Source: Catellatospora methionotrophica (lineage in GTDB: Bacteria; Actinomycetota; Actinomycetes; Mycobacteriales; Micromonosporaceae). From it: 64,000 bases of DNA. Numbering within the stretch: position 1 is the stretch's first letter; each line of letters opens with the position of its first letter. The notes below the pieces were generated by a model. That model ran no database searches and was not told the origin of the DNA. It saw only the letters and a list, made by a program, of their open reading frames with translations. Below are positions 9,556-18,348 of this stretch, in pieces. Location of the stretch: positions 186,001 through 250,000 of the forward strand of contig NZ_JAAOTJ010000007.1 of the NCBI RefSeq assembly GCF_011297335.1. The letters are read 5' to 3'. The position numbers and the translations under genes are program-made.

Positions 9556-10428
9556 TCAGGCGCAGTGTTCGAAACCGGAGGTGTAGCTGGTGCCGCCCGC
9601 GCTGCCGCCCCACTTGACGCAGTCCGGTGCGGTACGGATCACCGGCCCGGCGTAGTAGGAGTAGCTGCCCGAGTCTGTTGTTCTGCCGGCCCCCTGCGGT
9701 TCCAGGAACGCGCTGGTGGCGGTGGGGGTGCCGACGCTGGTCATCTTCAGGGTGATGACGCAGTTCTGGCCGGTGGAACCTTTCCACAGCAGGTTGGCGG
9801 TGCCCGCCGAGGCCAGCTTCACCGAGTCGATGATCTGGAACCCGCTGCCGCACTCGGCCGCCGGGTCGTACGACGTGGCGCAGTTGTTGCTGGTCACGTT
9901 GGCCGAGCCGTAGCCGAAGGTGCTGCCGTTGAAGACGGCCTTGATGATGTGCGACTGCGACCGGTCCGGGTAGCGCACCTCGTAGTGCAGGTGCGGTGAG
10001 ATGCCGTTGCCCGGCTTGCTGGTGTTGCCGACCGAGCCGATGGCCTGGCCCCGCAGCACCGACTGGCCCGCGGTGACGGCGCGGGTGTCCAGGTGGGCGT
10101 AATAGGTGTAGTAACCGCCGCCGTGGTTGATGACGACGAGGTTGCCGTAGCCGTTGACTGAGCCCTGGTGGGCGGAGACGTCGACGGTGCCCGCGGCGGC
10201 CGCGACCACGGTGTCCCCGAGGTCGGCGGTGGCGGTGGAGCCGCGGTTGAAGTCGATCTCCCAGGAGACGTGGGCGCTGCTGTTGCTGCTGTTGCCGTTC
10301 CACGTCTGGCCGCAGGGGAAGGGCAGCTGGAACGCGGGCGCGGCGTGGGCCGGGCTGCCGAGCAGGACCGAGCCCGCCAGGCCGATTATCAGCGCGGCCG
10401 CGCCGGAGAGCAGCCGAAGTGGTCGCAT
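9556..10428 (-). CDS. Secreted M23-family peptidase, different C-terminal domain
   Basis: A signal peptide (MRPLRLLSGAAALIIGLAGS, cleavage near SPAHA) precedes an M23 domain with histidine-rich region SSAHVSWEIDFN, the segment YYTYYAHLD and the HLH motif in SPHLHYEV. It is clearly a paralogue of the next gene in the catalytic half, but its last 100 residues are not SH3-like; they form a cysteine-containing beta-rich domain of unknown role ending EHCA. The ATG at 10428 has a GAAGGGAAA site upstream. Together with its neighbour it would remodel peptidoglycan outside the cell. The upstream region is shared with a divergent SARP gene, which could regulate it. Confidence 0.88.
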   Translation of the reverse strand: MRPLRLLSGAAALIIGLAGSVLLGSPAHAAPAFQLPFPCGQTWNGNSSNSSAHVSWEIDFNRGSTATADLGDTVVAAAAGTVDVSAHQGSVNGYGNLVVINHGGGYYTYYAHLDTRAVTAGQSVLRGQAIGSVGNTSKPGNGISPHLHYEVRYPDRSQSHIIKAVFNGSTFGYGSANVTSNNCATSYDPAAECGSGFQIIDSVKLASAGTANLLWKGSTGQNCVITLKMTSVGTPTATSAFLEPQGAGRTTDSGSYSYYAGPVIRTAPDCVKWGGSAGGTSYTSGFEHCA

Positions 10429-10615
10429 GTGGACGTTTCCCTTCCGTGGGGTGGTGGAACAGGAAGCCCGTGACTGCGCGGGGTGACCACAGCGTCGCGA
10501 CAAGCCCTCCAACGTTTCTCCAGAACCACTACAGCCGTTCAGCTCAGTGCTCTGGTCCGATCAGCCGAGCACGCGTAGGCTCAGGCGATCGATCACGGAT
10601 CGTGTGGGTGGGGAC

Positions 10616-12646
10616 GTGTCGGACCGGCTGAAAGTGCGCATCCTGGGCTCCTTCGAGTTGACCCTGGGCGGCGCCGACGCACCCGTGGGCGGTGTGAAGC
10701 CGCGTCAGCTCCTGGCCACCCTGGCGCTCAACCATGGCCGCACGGTGTCGGTGGATCAGCTGATCGAGGTGCTGTGGGGGCAGGACCCGCCCCGCTCCGC
10801 GCTGGCCAACGTGCAGACGTACGTCAGCGCGCTGCGCACCCGGCTGGGTGAGGACCGGCTGCGCCGCCAGGCGCCCGGCTACCGGCTGGAACTCGACAGC
10901 GCCGAGCTGGACGTGCTGCGCTTCGAGGAACTGGCCCGCGAGGGCGACCCGGACAGCCTCGACGCGGCCCTGGGCCTGTGGCGCGGCGAGCCGGTGGAGA
11001 ACCTGCCCGCGTCGCCGCTGTGGCGCGCGGAGATCGACCGGCTGGTGGAGCGCCGCCGGGGAGTCCGGCAGACCCGGGCCCGGCTGCGCATCGAGGCCGG
11101 GCAGCCCGCGGCGGCCGTCGACGAGCTGCGGCGGCTGGTCGCCGAGGAGCCGCTGCGCGAGGAGGCGTGGTCACTGCTGGTGACCGCGTTGCGCGACGCG
11201 GGACACCGGGCCGAGGCCCTTTCGGCGTACGCCACCGCGCGCCGCACGCTCACCGAGGAGCTGGGCGTGGAACCGGGCGAGCCGCTGCGCCGCCTGCACC
11301 GCACGCTGCTGGTCGAGCAGGAGGGTCCGGCGCTGCCGGGCACCCGGCTGGACGGCGCGGCCGCGCTGGTGCTGCGTGGCCTGGCCCGCCTCGGCATCAC
11401 GGCCACCCCGGGCTGGGTGCCCGCCGCGCTGCTGGACCGGCCGGACGCGACGGAGGTGCTCGACGCGCTCGACCGGGCCCGGCTGCTGCGCCCCTCCGGC
11501 ACCGACGACCTGAACCAGCCGCGTTACGGGCTGCCGGTGCTGGTCGGCCTGCTCGCCCCGGACCTGCCGGGCGAGGCGATCGGCGCGGCCCTGACCCGCG
11601 TGCTCGGCGGATACCTGGCCCTGGCCGAACGCGCCGCCGCGGGGCTGCCGCCGCAGGTGTTCGGCCCGGGGGTCACCGTCGCCGCGCGCTGGCCGGTGCC
11701 CGGCGCGGCCGAGCTGGCCCGCGATCCGGTGCGCTGGTTCGCGGCCGAACGGGAGGCGCTGCTCGGCGCGGTCGAGGCCGCCGCCGCCAACGGGCTGTCC
11801 GATCTGGCCTGGGAGCTGGCCCATGCCATGGTCGCCTGGTGCGACATGGGCGGGCACACCGCCGAGTGGGAGCAGACGCACCGGGTCGCGCTGGCGGCGT
11901 GCCGGGCGCAGGGCAACCTGCTCGGCGAGGCGGTGACCCTGCGCGGGCTGGGCCAGCTGCACCTGTACCGGGACCACTACGAGGAGGCCTCGGAGGCGTT
12001 CAGCCGGGCCCGGCTGCTGTTCGCGCGGCTGGGCAACCTGTGCGGGCAGGCCGCGGCGCTGGCCGGGCTCGGCACCGGGCACCGCATCCGGGGCGAGCAC
12101 GACGAGGCGCTGGACTGCTACCGGCAGGCACTGGAGGCGTACCGGCTGCTCGGGCATCGGCACGGGGAGGCGTACGCACGCGGTGCGCTGGGCATGGTGT
12201 GGCTGGCCAAGGGCGACCTCGCCGAGGCGTACCGCGACTTCACGGCCGGGCTGGCCATCGCCGAGCTGATCGGCGACGCGCACCGGGCCGCGCTGCTGAC
12301 CCGCCAGCTCGGTCTGGTCCGGCTGCGCAGCGGGGAGCCCGCGCACGCGCGAGCGGACCTGATCGCCGCGCTGGACCGGTTCGCGGTGCTCGGCGACGCG
12401 CACTGCGAGGCGTACTGCCTGACCGACCTGGCGGCGCTGGAGGCCCCCGAGGTCGCGGTGCAGCGGCTCACCCAGGCGCTGGAGATCTTCGAGCGGATCG
12501 GTGACCGCCGTGCCCAGGCGCAGACCGCGCGCCGCCTCGGCGAACTGCACCGCGGCGACGAGCGCTTCGGCCTGTCCGACGCCTACCTGGCCGAGGCCCG
12601 CCGCCTGCAGTCCACCGTGGAGATGTCCCGCCTCACCCCGTCGTGA
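10616..12646 (+). CDS. SARP-type regulator: winged helix, BTAD and TPR repeats, no NTPase
   Basis: The N-terminal OmpR-like winged helix (about residues 5-95, ILGSFELTLGG and KPRQLLATLALNHGR) is followed by a bacterial transcriptional activator domain (about 100-245, ending ELGVEPGEPLRRLH). Many large SARPs then have an NB-ARC ATPase; here the middle segment (about 250-420) has no P-loop, only what looks like a leftover winged-helix part. The C-terminus (420-670) is a run of TPR repeats. I prefer the GTG at 10616, with GGTGGGG upstream and immediately before the conserved start. It is divergent from two M23 peptidase genes. Targets unknown. Confidence 0.85.
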   Translation: MSDRLKVRILGSFELTLGGADAPVGGVKPRQLLATLALNHGRTVSVDQLIEVLWGQDPPRSALANVQTYVSALRTRLGEDRLRRQAPGYRLELDSAELDVLRFEELAREGDPDSLDAALGLWRGEPVENLPASPLWRAEIDRLVERRRGVRQTRARLRIEAGQPAAAVDELRRLVAEEPLREEAWSLLVTALRDAGHRAEALSAYATARRTLTEELGVEPGEPLRRLHRTLLVEQEGPALPGTRLDGAAALVLRGLARLGITATPGWVPAALLDRPDATEVLDALDRARLLRPSGTDDLNQPRYGLPVLVGLLAPDLPGEAIGAALTRVLGGYLALAERAAAGLPPQVFGPGVTVAARWPVPGAAELARDPVRWFAAEREALLGAVEAAAANGLSDLAWELAHAMVAWCDMGGHTAEWEQTHRVALAACRAQGNLLGEAVTLRGLGQLHLYRDHYEEASEAFSRARLLFARLGNLCGQAAALAGLGTGHRIRGEHDEALDCYRQALEAYRLLGHRHGEAYARGALGMVWLAKGDLAEAYRDFTAGLAIAELIGDAHRAALLTRQLGLVRLRSGEPAHARADLIAALDRFAVLGDAHCEAYCLTDLAALEAPEVAVQRLTQALEIFERIGDRRAQAQTARRLGELHRGDERFGLSDAYLAEARRLQSTVEMSRLTPS

Positions 12647-12683
12647 GACCCCTGCGCGCGGACGGATGCTGACCTGAGCGGGT

Positions 12684-13667
12684 TCACCGGCCGCGGAAGG
12701 TCCTGCGGTACGACGACGGCGAGGTGCGCATGCATCGGCTGAAGTGGTGCCGGAAGGTTGCCGGTGAGTCGAAACCCACGGCGGCGGCGACCTGCTCAAC
12801 GGGGGAGTCGGAGGTCTCCAGCAGGGGCAGGCTCGCCGCCACCCGCTGGTCGATGAGCCAGCGGATCGGGCTGGTGCCGGTGTGCCGGGCGAAGTGCCGC
12901 AGGAAGCTGCGCGGCGACATGCGCGCGTGCGCGGCCAGCAGGTTCACCGTCAGCGGTTCGGTCAGGTGGTCCAGGGCCCAGGCCATGGCACGGGCCACGC
13001 CGTCGTCGTCGACCACGTCGCGTACGGGCAGCTCGATGAACTGGGCCTGGCCGCCGTCGCGGTGCGGCGGTAGCACTAGCCGCCGGGCGACGGTGTTGGC
13101 GATCCGTGCCCCGTGGTCGCGGCGCACCAGGTGCAGGCACAGGTCCAGCCCCGCGGCGCTGCCCGCGCTGGTGATCACCTGCCCGCTGTCGACGTAGAGC
13201 ACGTCGGGGGTGACCTCGACCAGCGGGTGGCGCTCGCGCAGCAGCGGGGCGTACTTCCAGTGCGTGGTGGCCGCGCGGCCGTCCAGCAGGCCCGCCGCGG
13301 CCAGCGCGAACGCGCCGGAGCAGATGGACACCATGCGCGCGCCCCGCGCGGCGGCCGTACGCAGCGCGCCGACCAGGGCGGGGGAGACCTCGGCGCATAC
13401 GTCGGCCACCCCGGGCACGATCACCGTGTCGGCGGCGGCCAGCACGTCCAGGCCGTGCCGGGCGGTGATCGAGAAGCCGCCGACGGTCGGCATCGGCTCC
13501 GTGGTCTCGGCGCAGACGTCGAGGTCGTACCAGGCGACGTCGAGTTCGGGGCGGGGCAGGCCGAACACCTCCACGACGCAGCCCAGCTCGAACGGGGCCA
13601 TCCCGGCGAAGGCGAGCACCGCGATCCGGTGCCGGGCGCGGGTCTCCAGTGTCACGGGCGTACCCAT
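12684..13667 (-). CDS. GlxA/FtrA-type regulator: DJ-1/PfpI domain plus AraC helix-turn-helix
   Basis: Residues 10-190 form a DJ-1/PfpI-like fold, with the nucleophile-elbow segment MVSICSGAFALAAAGLL and GSAAGLDLCLHL. Residues 220-325 are an AraC-family DNA-binding domain with two helix-turn-helix units (LAAHARMSPRSFLRHF and VAAAVGFDSPATFRHHFS). Proteins of this build are transcription activators, not enzymes. It is transcribed away from a rhodanese gene 95 bp off, the arrangement common for FtrA-type activators and their target. The inducer is unknown. Confidence 0.88.
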   Translation of the reverse strand: MGTPVTLETRARHRIAVLAFAGMAPFELGCVVEVFGLPRPELDVAWYDLDVCAETTEPMPTVGGFSITARHGLDVLAAADTVIVPGVADVCAEVSPALVGALRTAAARGARMVSICSGAFALAAAGLLDGRAATTHWKYAPLLRERHPLVEVTPDVLYVDSGQVITSAGSAAGLDLCLHLVRRDHGARIANTVARRLVLPPHRDGGQAQFIELPVRDVVDDDGVARAMAWALDHLTEPLTVNLLAAHARMSPRSFLRHFARHTGTSPIRWLIDQRVAASLPLLETSDSPVEQVAAAVGFDSPATFRHHFSRCMRTSPSSYRRTFRGR

Positions 13668-13762
13668 GGCGAGATCTTAGCGGACAGCGGCGTTCACGCC
13701 ACTTCTGGCCGTCCGCCCTGGTCGACAGGATGGAACCACTGGCCGACCCGAAGGAGCCGCAC

Positions 13763-14236
13763 ATGTCCACCGCCGTCCTCTCCGCAGTGCTCAGCACGCC
13801 TCCGGCCGTCGCCGACGTCGCCGCCGCCCACTTCGCAGCCCGCCTGTCGTTCGAGGCTGACGTGTCCGACGTACACGCCGACCTGGCCTCGGGCGCGCCC
13901 GGATTCGTGCTGGTGGACTCGCGCTCGCTGGAGGCGTGGGAGCAGGGCCACCTGCCGGGCGCGGTGCACCTGCCCACGGCGGAGATCGCCGCGCGCGCCG
14001 CCGAGGTCGTCCCGGCGGGCAGTGTCGTGGTCACCTACTGCTGGGGGCCGGGCTGCAACGGCGCGACCAGGGCCGCGCTGGCCTTCGCACGCCTCGGCTA
14101 CCAGGTCAAGGAGATGCTCGGCGGGTACGAGTACTGGGTGCGCGAGGGCTTCGACACGCAGACCTTCCTCGGCCTCCGAAAGAACGACGTCGACCCGCTG
14201 ACGGCCCCCGCGAACGGTGCGGCCTGCGCCTGCTGA
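13763..14236 (+). CDS. Rhodanese-like domain protein
   Basis: This is a single-domain sulfurtransferase fold of 157 residues. The active-site cysteine is in the loop TYCWGPGCNGATRA, with an unusually long loop compared with the CRxGxR of thiosulfate sulfurtransferases. FVLVDSRSLEAWEQGHLPGA is the typical N-terminal rhodanese motif. The ATG at 13763 is preceded by AAGGAG. It ends with a CAC cysteine pair, which might take part in sulfur transfer. It is divergent from the GlxA/FtrA-type regulator, which probably activates it. Its physiological donor and acceptor are unknown. Confidence 0.85.
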   Translation: MSTAVLSAVLSTPPAVADVAAAHFAARLSFEADVSDVHADLASGAPGFVLVDSRSLEAWEQGHLPGAVHLPTAEIAARAAEVVPAGSVVVTYCWGPGCNGATRAALAFARLGYQVKEMLGGYEYWVREGFDTQTFLGLRKNDVDPLTAPANGAACAC

Positions 14237-14340
14237 CCGCAGGGATCGATACCGGTGAGGATCGGCCATTGACGACACGCCGGGCCTATGTGGGGCCGCT
14301 GTTGTGGATGTGCCACTAGATGTAGTGTGAGCGCATCGCT

Positions 14341-14540
14341 GGTTCACCCCTCCGGTCCCCCCATGGGACCGGGTCGAGGGGTGCGCGCGAGCCGCCGCAG
14401 GGCGGCCCGCGCAGAGGGAATCCGGTGCGATTCCGGAGCTGCCCCGCAGCGGTGAGTGGGAACGAAAACCGTCCCGCGCCCTCCTGGGAGGGATGCGGAC
14501 AGCACTGGGCCGGTCCGGCCTGGGAAGCGACGGTCTAGGG
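14341..14540 (+). promoter_or_regulatory. Cobalamin (B12) riboswitch upstream of nrdA
   Basis: The leader contains the conserved AdoCbl aptamer pieces: GGGAATCCGGTGCGATTCC at 14416-14434, GCTGCCCCGC shortly after, and the B12-box-like AGCACTGGGCCGGTCC at 14501-14516 followed by TGGGAAG. Such riboswitches turn gene expression off when adenosylcobalamin is plentiful. About 300 nt of leader follow before nrdA, including a stem near 14761-14803 (TGGTCCA with TGGACCA) that could be the expression platform. The streptomycete class Ia nrdAB operon is known to be controlled this way. Confidence 0.85.
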
Positions 14541-14851
14541 GGTCGACAGCGGCACGGGACCACCGTGCGGCCCGGCCGTGCCCACGAGCCCGAAGACCTG
14601 CCAGCGTGCGTGCCGCGGACGGTTCCGCGACACGCCCCGCTCCACCCGCGCCATGCCCGACCTGCCGATCTACGGCGGACCGGGCCCGGTTCCGTGCGGG
14701 CGCCCTCGCGCCCGCCGGAGCCTCCGGCGTGGGCAGGGACGGGACACCGGGCCGCGCGGGATGGTCCACGGTGGACGGCACGTCTCCTGGACCATCAGGG
14801 CGGCTGCTGTTCGCGTGCCCTCCCGCGCTTCGACGAGGGGGAGCGCACGCT

Positions 14852-17332
14852 TTGACCAGCACCACCTTCCGCAACACCGCCACGACCGGCGACGCCGGTG
14901 CGCAGGCCGCAGCGGGCCAGCCGCTGCCCACGCAGACGCTGGCGACCCAGCTCGCCGCCGCCGCGCAGGGGCTGCCCGACGTGGACCACCGCCAGGTGCT
15001 CGACCCGGTGACGGCGGGCGTCTGGCCCGGTGCGACCGAGGCCGACCTGCGGCTGCGCGCCATCGAGACGGCCGCCGCCCTGGTCGCGCAGGAGCCGTCG
15101 TACAGCCGCCTGGCGGCACGGCTGCTCACGGTGCACATCGCCGCCGAGGCGGCCACCCAGGGCGTGACCGGCTTCCCGAGTTCCGTGCGCACCGCGCACG
15201 CCGCCGGGCTGCTGGCCGACGACCTGGCCGCGTTCGTCGCCGCGCACGCCGCCGAGCTGGGGGAGCTCGTCGACCCGGCCGCCGACGAGCGCTTCGAATA
15301 CTTCGGACTGCGCACCGTGTACGACCGCTACCTGCTGCGGCACCCGGTGACCCGCAAGGTGCTGGAGACACCCCAGGACTTCCTGCTGCGGGTGGCCTGC
15401 GGCCTGATGGGGGAGACCGGTGACGCGGGCACGGCCGGTCGGCGGCTGCCCGGCAGCACCGCCGAGGTCGCCCGGCTGTACGCGATCCTCAGCCGCCTGG
15501 CCTACCTGCCCAGCTCGCCGACGCTGTTCAACGCCGGTGCCCGCCGCCCGCAGCTGAGCAGCTGCTTCCTGCTGGACTCGCCGCGCGACGAGCTGGAGTC
15601 GATCTACGAGCGCTACGGGCAGATCGCCCGGCTGTCCAAGTACGCCGGGGGCATCGGGGTGGCGTGGAGCCGGATCCGCTCGCGGGGGTCGCTGATCCGC
15701 GGCACCAACGGGCTGTCCAACGGCATCGTGCCCTGGCTGCGCACCCTCGACGCCAGCGTCGCCGCGGTCAACCAGGGCGGCCGCCGCAAGGGCGCGGCCT
15801 GCGTCTACCTGGAGACCTGGCACGCCGACCTGGACGAGTTCCTGCAGCTGCGCGACTCGACCGGCGAGGAGAGCCGCCGCACCCACAACCTGCACCTGGC
15901 CAACTGGGTGCCCGACGAGTTCATGCGCCGGGTCGAGGCCGACGCGAGCTGGTCGCTGTTCGACCCGAAGGACACCCCCGAGCTCGTCGACCTGTGGGGT
16001 GACGCGTTCGACACGGCCTACCGGGCCGCGGAGGCCGCCGGGCGCGCGGTGCGCACGGTCAACGCCCGTGAGCTGTACGGCCGCATGATGCGCACCCTGG
16101 CGCAGACCGGCAACGGCTGGATGACGTTCAAGGACGCCGCCAACCGCGCCTGCAACCAGACCGCGGTCCCCGGCAACACCGTGCACCTGTCCAACCTGTG
16201 CACCGAGATCCTGGAGGTGACCAGCGACGGCGAGACCGCGGTGTGCAACCTCGGCTCGGTCAACCTGGCCGCCCACCTCGGCGCCGACGGCGTCGACTGG
16301 GACGCGCTGCGCGACACGGTGCGCGTCGCGGTACGCGTGCTCGACCGCACCATCGACCTGTCCTACTACCCGACCGGGGAGGCGGCCGGGGCCAACAACC
16401 GCTGGCGGCCGATCGGCCTGGGCGTGATGGGCCTGGCCGACGTGTTCTTCGCGCTGCGGCTGGACTTCGACTCGCCCGAGGCGCTGGCCCTGTCCACCCG
16501 CATCGCCGAGGAGATCGCGCTCGCCGCGTACGACACCAGCGCCGACCTGGCCGCCGAGCTGGGCACCCATCCGTCGTACGCCGACACCCGCGCCGCCCGT
16601 GGTGTGCTGCACCCCGACCACTATCCGGACGCGGTCCGCACCCGCCCCTGGGCGTGGGACGAGCTGGCCGCCAAGGTGGCCCGCACCGGCCTGCGCAACT
16701 CGCTGCTCATCGCGATCGCGCCCACGGCCACCATCGCCTCGATCGCCGGCAGCGCCGAGTGCATCGAGCCTCCCGTCGCCAACGTCTTCAAGCGCGAAAC
16801 CCTGTCCGGCGAGTTCCTGCAGGTGAACCGTTACCTGGTAGACGAACTCAAGGCCCACGGACTGTGGACCGCCGCCCTGCGCGAGGCCATCCTCGCCGCC
16901 GAGGGCTCCGTCGCGAACATCGCCGAGGTCCCCGCCGACCTGCGCAAGCGCTTCCGCACCGCCTGGGAGCTCCCGCAGCGCGCCCTCATCGACCTCGCTG
17001 CCGCCCGCACCCCCTTCATCGACCAGTCCCAGTCCCTGAACCTCTTCATGGCCTCGCCCGACATCGGCAAGCTCTCCTCGATGTACGCCTACGCCTGGAG
17101 GAAGGGCCTGAAGACCACCTACTACCTCCGCTCCCGGCCCGCCACCGCCATCGCCCAGACCACGGTGAGGAAGGGCACCTTCCCATCGGCTTCCGTGGAG
17201 GAAGGGCACCTTCCCCACGGCGCACCCGGCGGCGCGGCGCCGGGCGGCCTGCCCGGTCAGCCGCTGCGGCAGGCGTCCGGCCTGATCAACCTGAACCTGG
17301 AAAACCCTGAGATCTGCGAGGCCTGCCAGTGA
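14852..17332 (+). CDS. nrdA: Class Ia ribonucleotide reductase, large (alpha) subunit
   Basis: NrdA reduces ribonucleoside diphosphates to deoxynucleotides with the radical-generating NrdB. Visible landmarks are the first redox cysteine in SSCFLLDS, the active site NLCTE (asparagine, cysteine, glutamate), the second redox cysteine in AVCNLGSVNL, the radical-transfer tyrosine pair in TTYYLRSRPA, and a C-terminal CEAC pair that passes electrons from thioredoxin. An N-terminal segment of about 180 residues precedes the catalytic barrel. The TTG start at 14852 is chosen for the GAGGGGGAG site upstream. A glycine- and proline-rich insertion between the barrel and the C-terminal tail carries two DNA palindromes. 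A four-base overlap couples it to nrdB. Confidence 0.9.
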   Translation: MTSTTFRNTATTGDAGAQAAAGQPLPTQTLATQLAAAAQGLPDVDHRQVLDPVTAGVWPGATEADLRLRAIETAAALVAQEPSYSRLAARLLTVHIAAEAATQGVTGFPSSVRTAHAAGLLADDLAAFVAAHAAELGELVDPAADERFEYFGLRTVYDRYLLRHPVTRKVLETPQDFLLRVACGLMGETGDAGTAGRRLPGSTAEVARLYAILSRLAYLPSSPTLFNAGARRPQLSSCFLLDSPRDELESIYERYGQIARLSKYAGGIGVAWSRIRSRGSLIRGTNGLSNGIVPWLRTLDASVAAVNQGGRRKGAACVYLETWHADLDEFLQLRDSTGEESRRTHNLHLANWVPDEFMRRVEADASWSLFDPKDTPELVDLWGDAFDTAYRAAEAAGRAVRTVNARELYGRMMRTLAQTGNGWMTFKDAANRACNQTAVPGNTVHLSNLCTEILEVTSDGETAVCNLGSVNLAAHLGADGVDWDALRDTVRVAVRVLDRTIDLSYYPTGEAAGANNRWRPIGLGVMGLADVFFALRLDFDSPEALALSTRIAEEIALAAYDTSADLAAELGTHPSYADTRAARGVLHPDHYPDAVRTRPWAWDELAAKVARTGLRNSLLIAIAPTATIASIAGSAECIEPPVANVFKRETLSGEFLQVNRYLVDELKAHGLWTAALREAILAAEGSVANIAEVPADLRKRFRTAWELPQRALIDLAAARTPFIDQSQSLNLFMASPDIGKLSSMYAYAWRKGLKTTYYLRSRPATAIAQTTVRKGTFPSASVEEGHLPHGAPGGAAPGGLPGQPLRQASGLINLNLENPEICEACQ
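17167..17215 (+). repeat. Two palindromic direct repeats inserted inside nrdA
   Basis: The 18-mer GAGGAAGGGCACCTTCCC occurs at 17167-17184 and again at 17198-17215. Each copy is itself nearly palindromic (GGAAGG..CCTTCC). Because the copies are 31 bp apart they are read in different frames, giving VRKGTFPS and VEEGHLPH, so the likeness is at DNA and not protein level. Confidence 0.85.
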
Positions 17333-18345
17333 CGACCGACGCCAAGAAGATGCTGCTGGACCCGGGCCTCGACCTGACCCTGCGGCCGATGCGCTACCCG
17401 GACTTCTACGAGCGCTACCGGGCCGCGATCCGCAACACCTGGACCGTCGAGGAGGTCGACCTCGGCAACGACCTGCCCGACCTGGCCACCCTCAGCGCGG
17501 GCGAGCGGCACCTGGTCAACCGGCTGGTGGCGTTCTTCGCCACCGGCGACACCATCGTGGCCAACAACCTGGTGCTGAACCTGTACCGGCACATCAACGC
17601 CCCCGAGGCCCGGCTCTACCTGAGCCGCCAGCTGTTCGAGGAGGCGGTGCACGTCCAGTTCTACCTGACCCTGCTGGACACGTACCTGCCCGACGACCAC
17701 GAGCGGGCGCAGGCGTTCGCGGCGGTCGAGAACATCCCGTCGATCGCCCGCAAGGCCCGGTTCTGCTTCGAGTGGATCGACTCGGTGTTCGACGTGCCCG
17801 AACTGACCACCGCCGACGACCGGCGGCGTTTCCTGCTCAACCTGATCTGCTTCGCGGCCTGCATCGAGGGCCTGTTCTTCTACGGCGCCTTCGCGTACGT
17901 CTACTGGCTGCGCTCGCGCGGCCTGCTGGACGGGCTGGCCGCGGGCACGAACTGGGTGTTCCGCGACGAGTCGATGCACATGGACTTCGCCTTCGCGGTC
18001 GTCGACACGGTGCGGGCCGAGGAGCCCGAGCTGTTCGACGACGAGCTGGGCAAGTCCGTCACGCGGATGATGGAGGACGCGGTCGACGCCGAACTGGCAT
18101 TCGCCGAGGACCTGTGCGGCGCGGGGCTGCCCGGCATGACCCTGCCCGACATGCGCGAGTATCTGCAGTACGTCGCCGACCAGCGGCTCGCCCGGCTCGG
18201 CCTGCCGGCCCGGTTCGGCTCGCGCAACCCGTTCCCGTTCATGGCCCTGCAGGACGTGCAGGAGCTGGCGAACTTCTTCGAGCGCCGGGTCACCGCCTAC
18301 CAGGTGGCCGTCACCGGCACGGTCAGCCTCGACGAGGACTTCTGA
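17329..18345 (+). CDS. nrdB: Class Ia ribonucleotide reductase, small (beta) subunit
   Basis: NrdB holds the di-iron tyrosyl radical cofactor that starts catalysis in NrdA. The ferritin-like helices carry the metal ligands: aspartate in FFATGDTIV, glutamate and histidine in FEEAVHVQFY (the tyrosine there is the likely radical site), glutamate in CIEGLFF, and glutamate and histidine in RDESMHMDF. The length of 338 residues is normal. The C-terminus ending SLDEDF is the acidic tail that docks onto NrdA. The start lies in a GTGA overlap with nrdA, so both are under the upstream cobalamin riboswitch. No nrdS-like regulator follows. Confidence 0.92.
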   Translation: MTTDAKKMLLDPGLDLTLRPMRYPDFYERYRAAIRNTWTVEEVDLGNDLPDLATLSAGERHLVNRLVAFFATGDTIVANNLVLNLYRHINAPEARLYLSRQLFEEAVHVQFYLTLLDTYLPDDHERAQAFAAVENIPSIARKARFCFEWIDSVFDVPELTTADDRRRFLLNLICFAACIEGLFFYGAFAYVYWLRSRGLLDGLAAGTNWVFRDESMHMDFAFAVVDTVRAEEPELFDDELGKSVTRMMEDAVDAELAFAEDLCGAGLPGMTLPDMREYLQYVADQRLARLGLPARFGSRNPFPFMALQDVQELANFFERRVTAYQVAVTGTVSLDEDF

Positions 18346-18348
18346 GCC

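Noticed and set aside
14456-14851. Upstream extension of the nrdA frame by 132 codons
   Set aside because: It runs through the cobalamin riboswitch and has no ribosome site; the TTG at 14,852 fits better.
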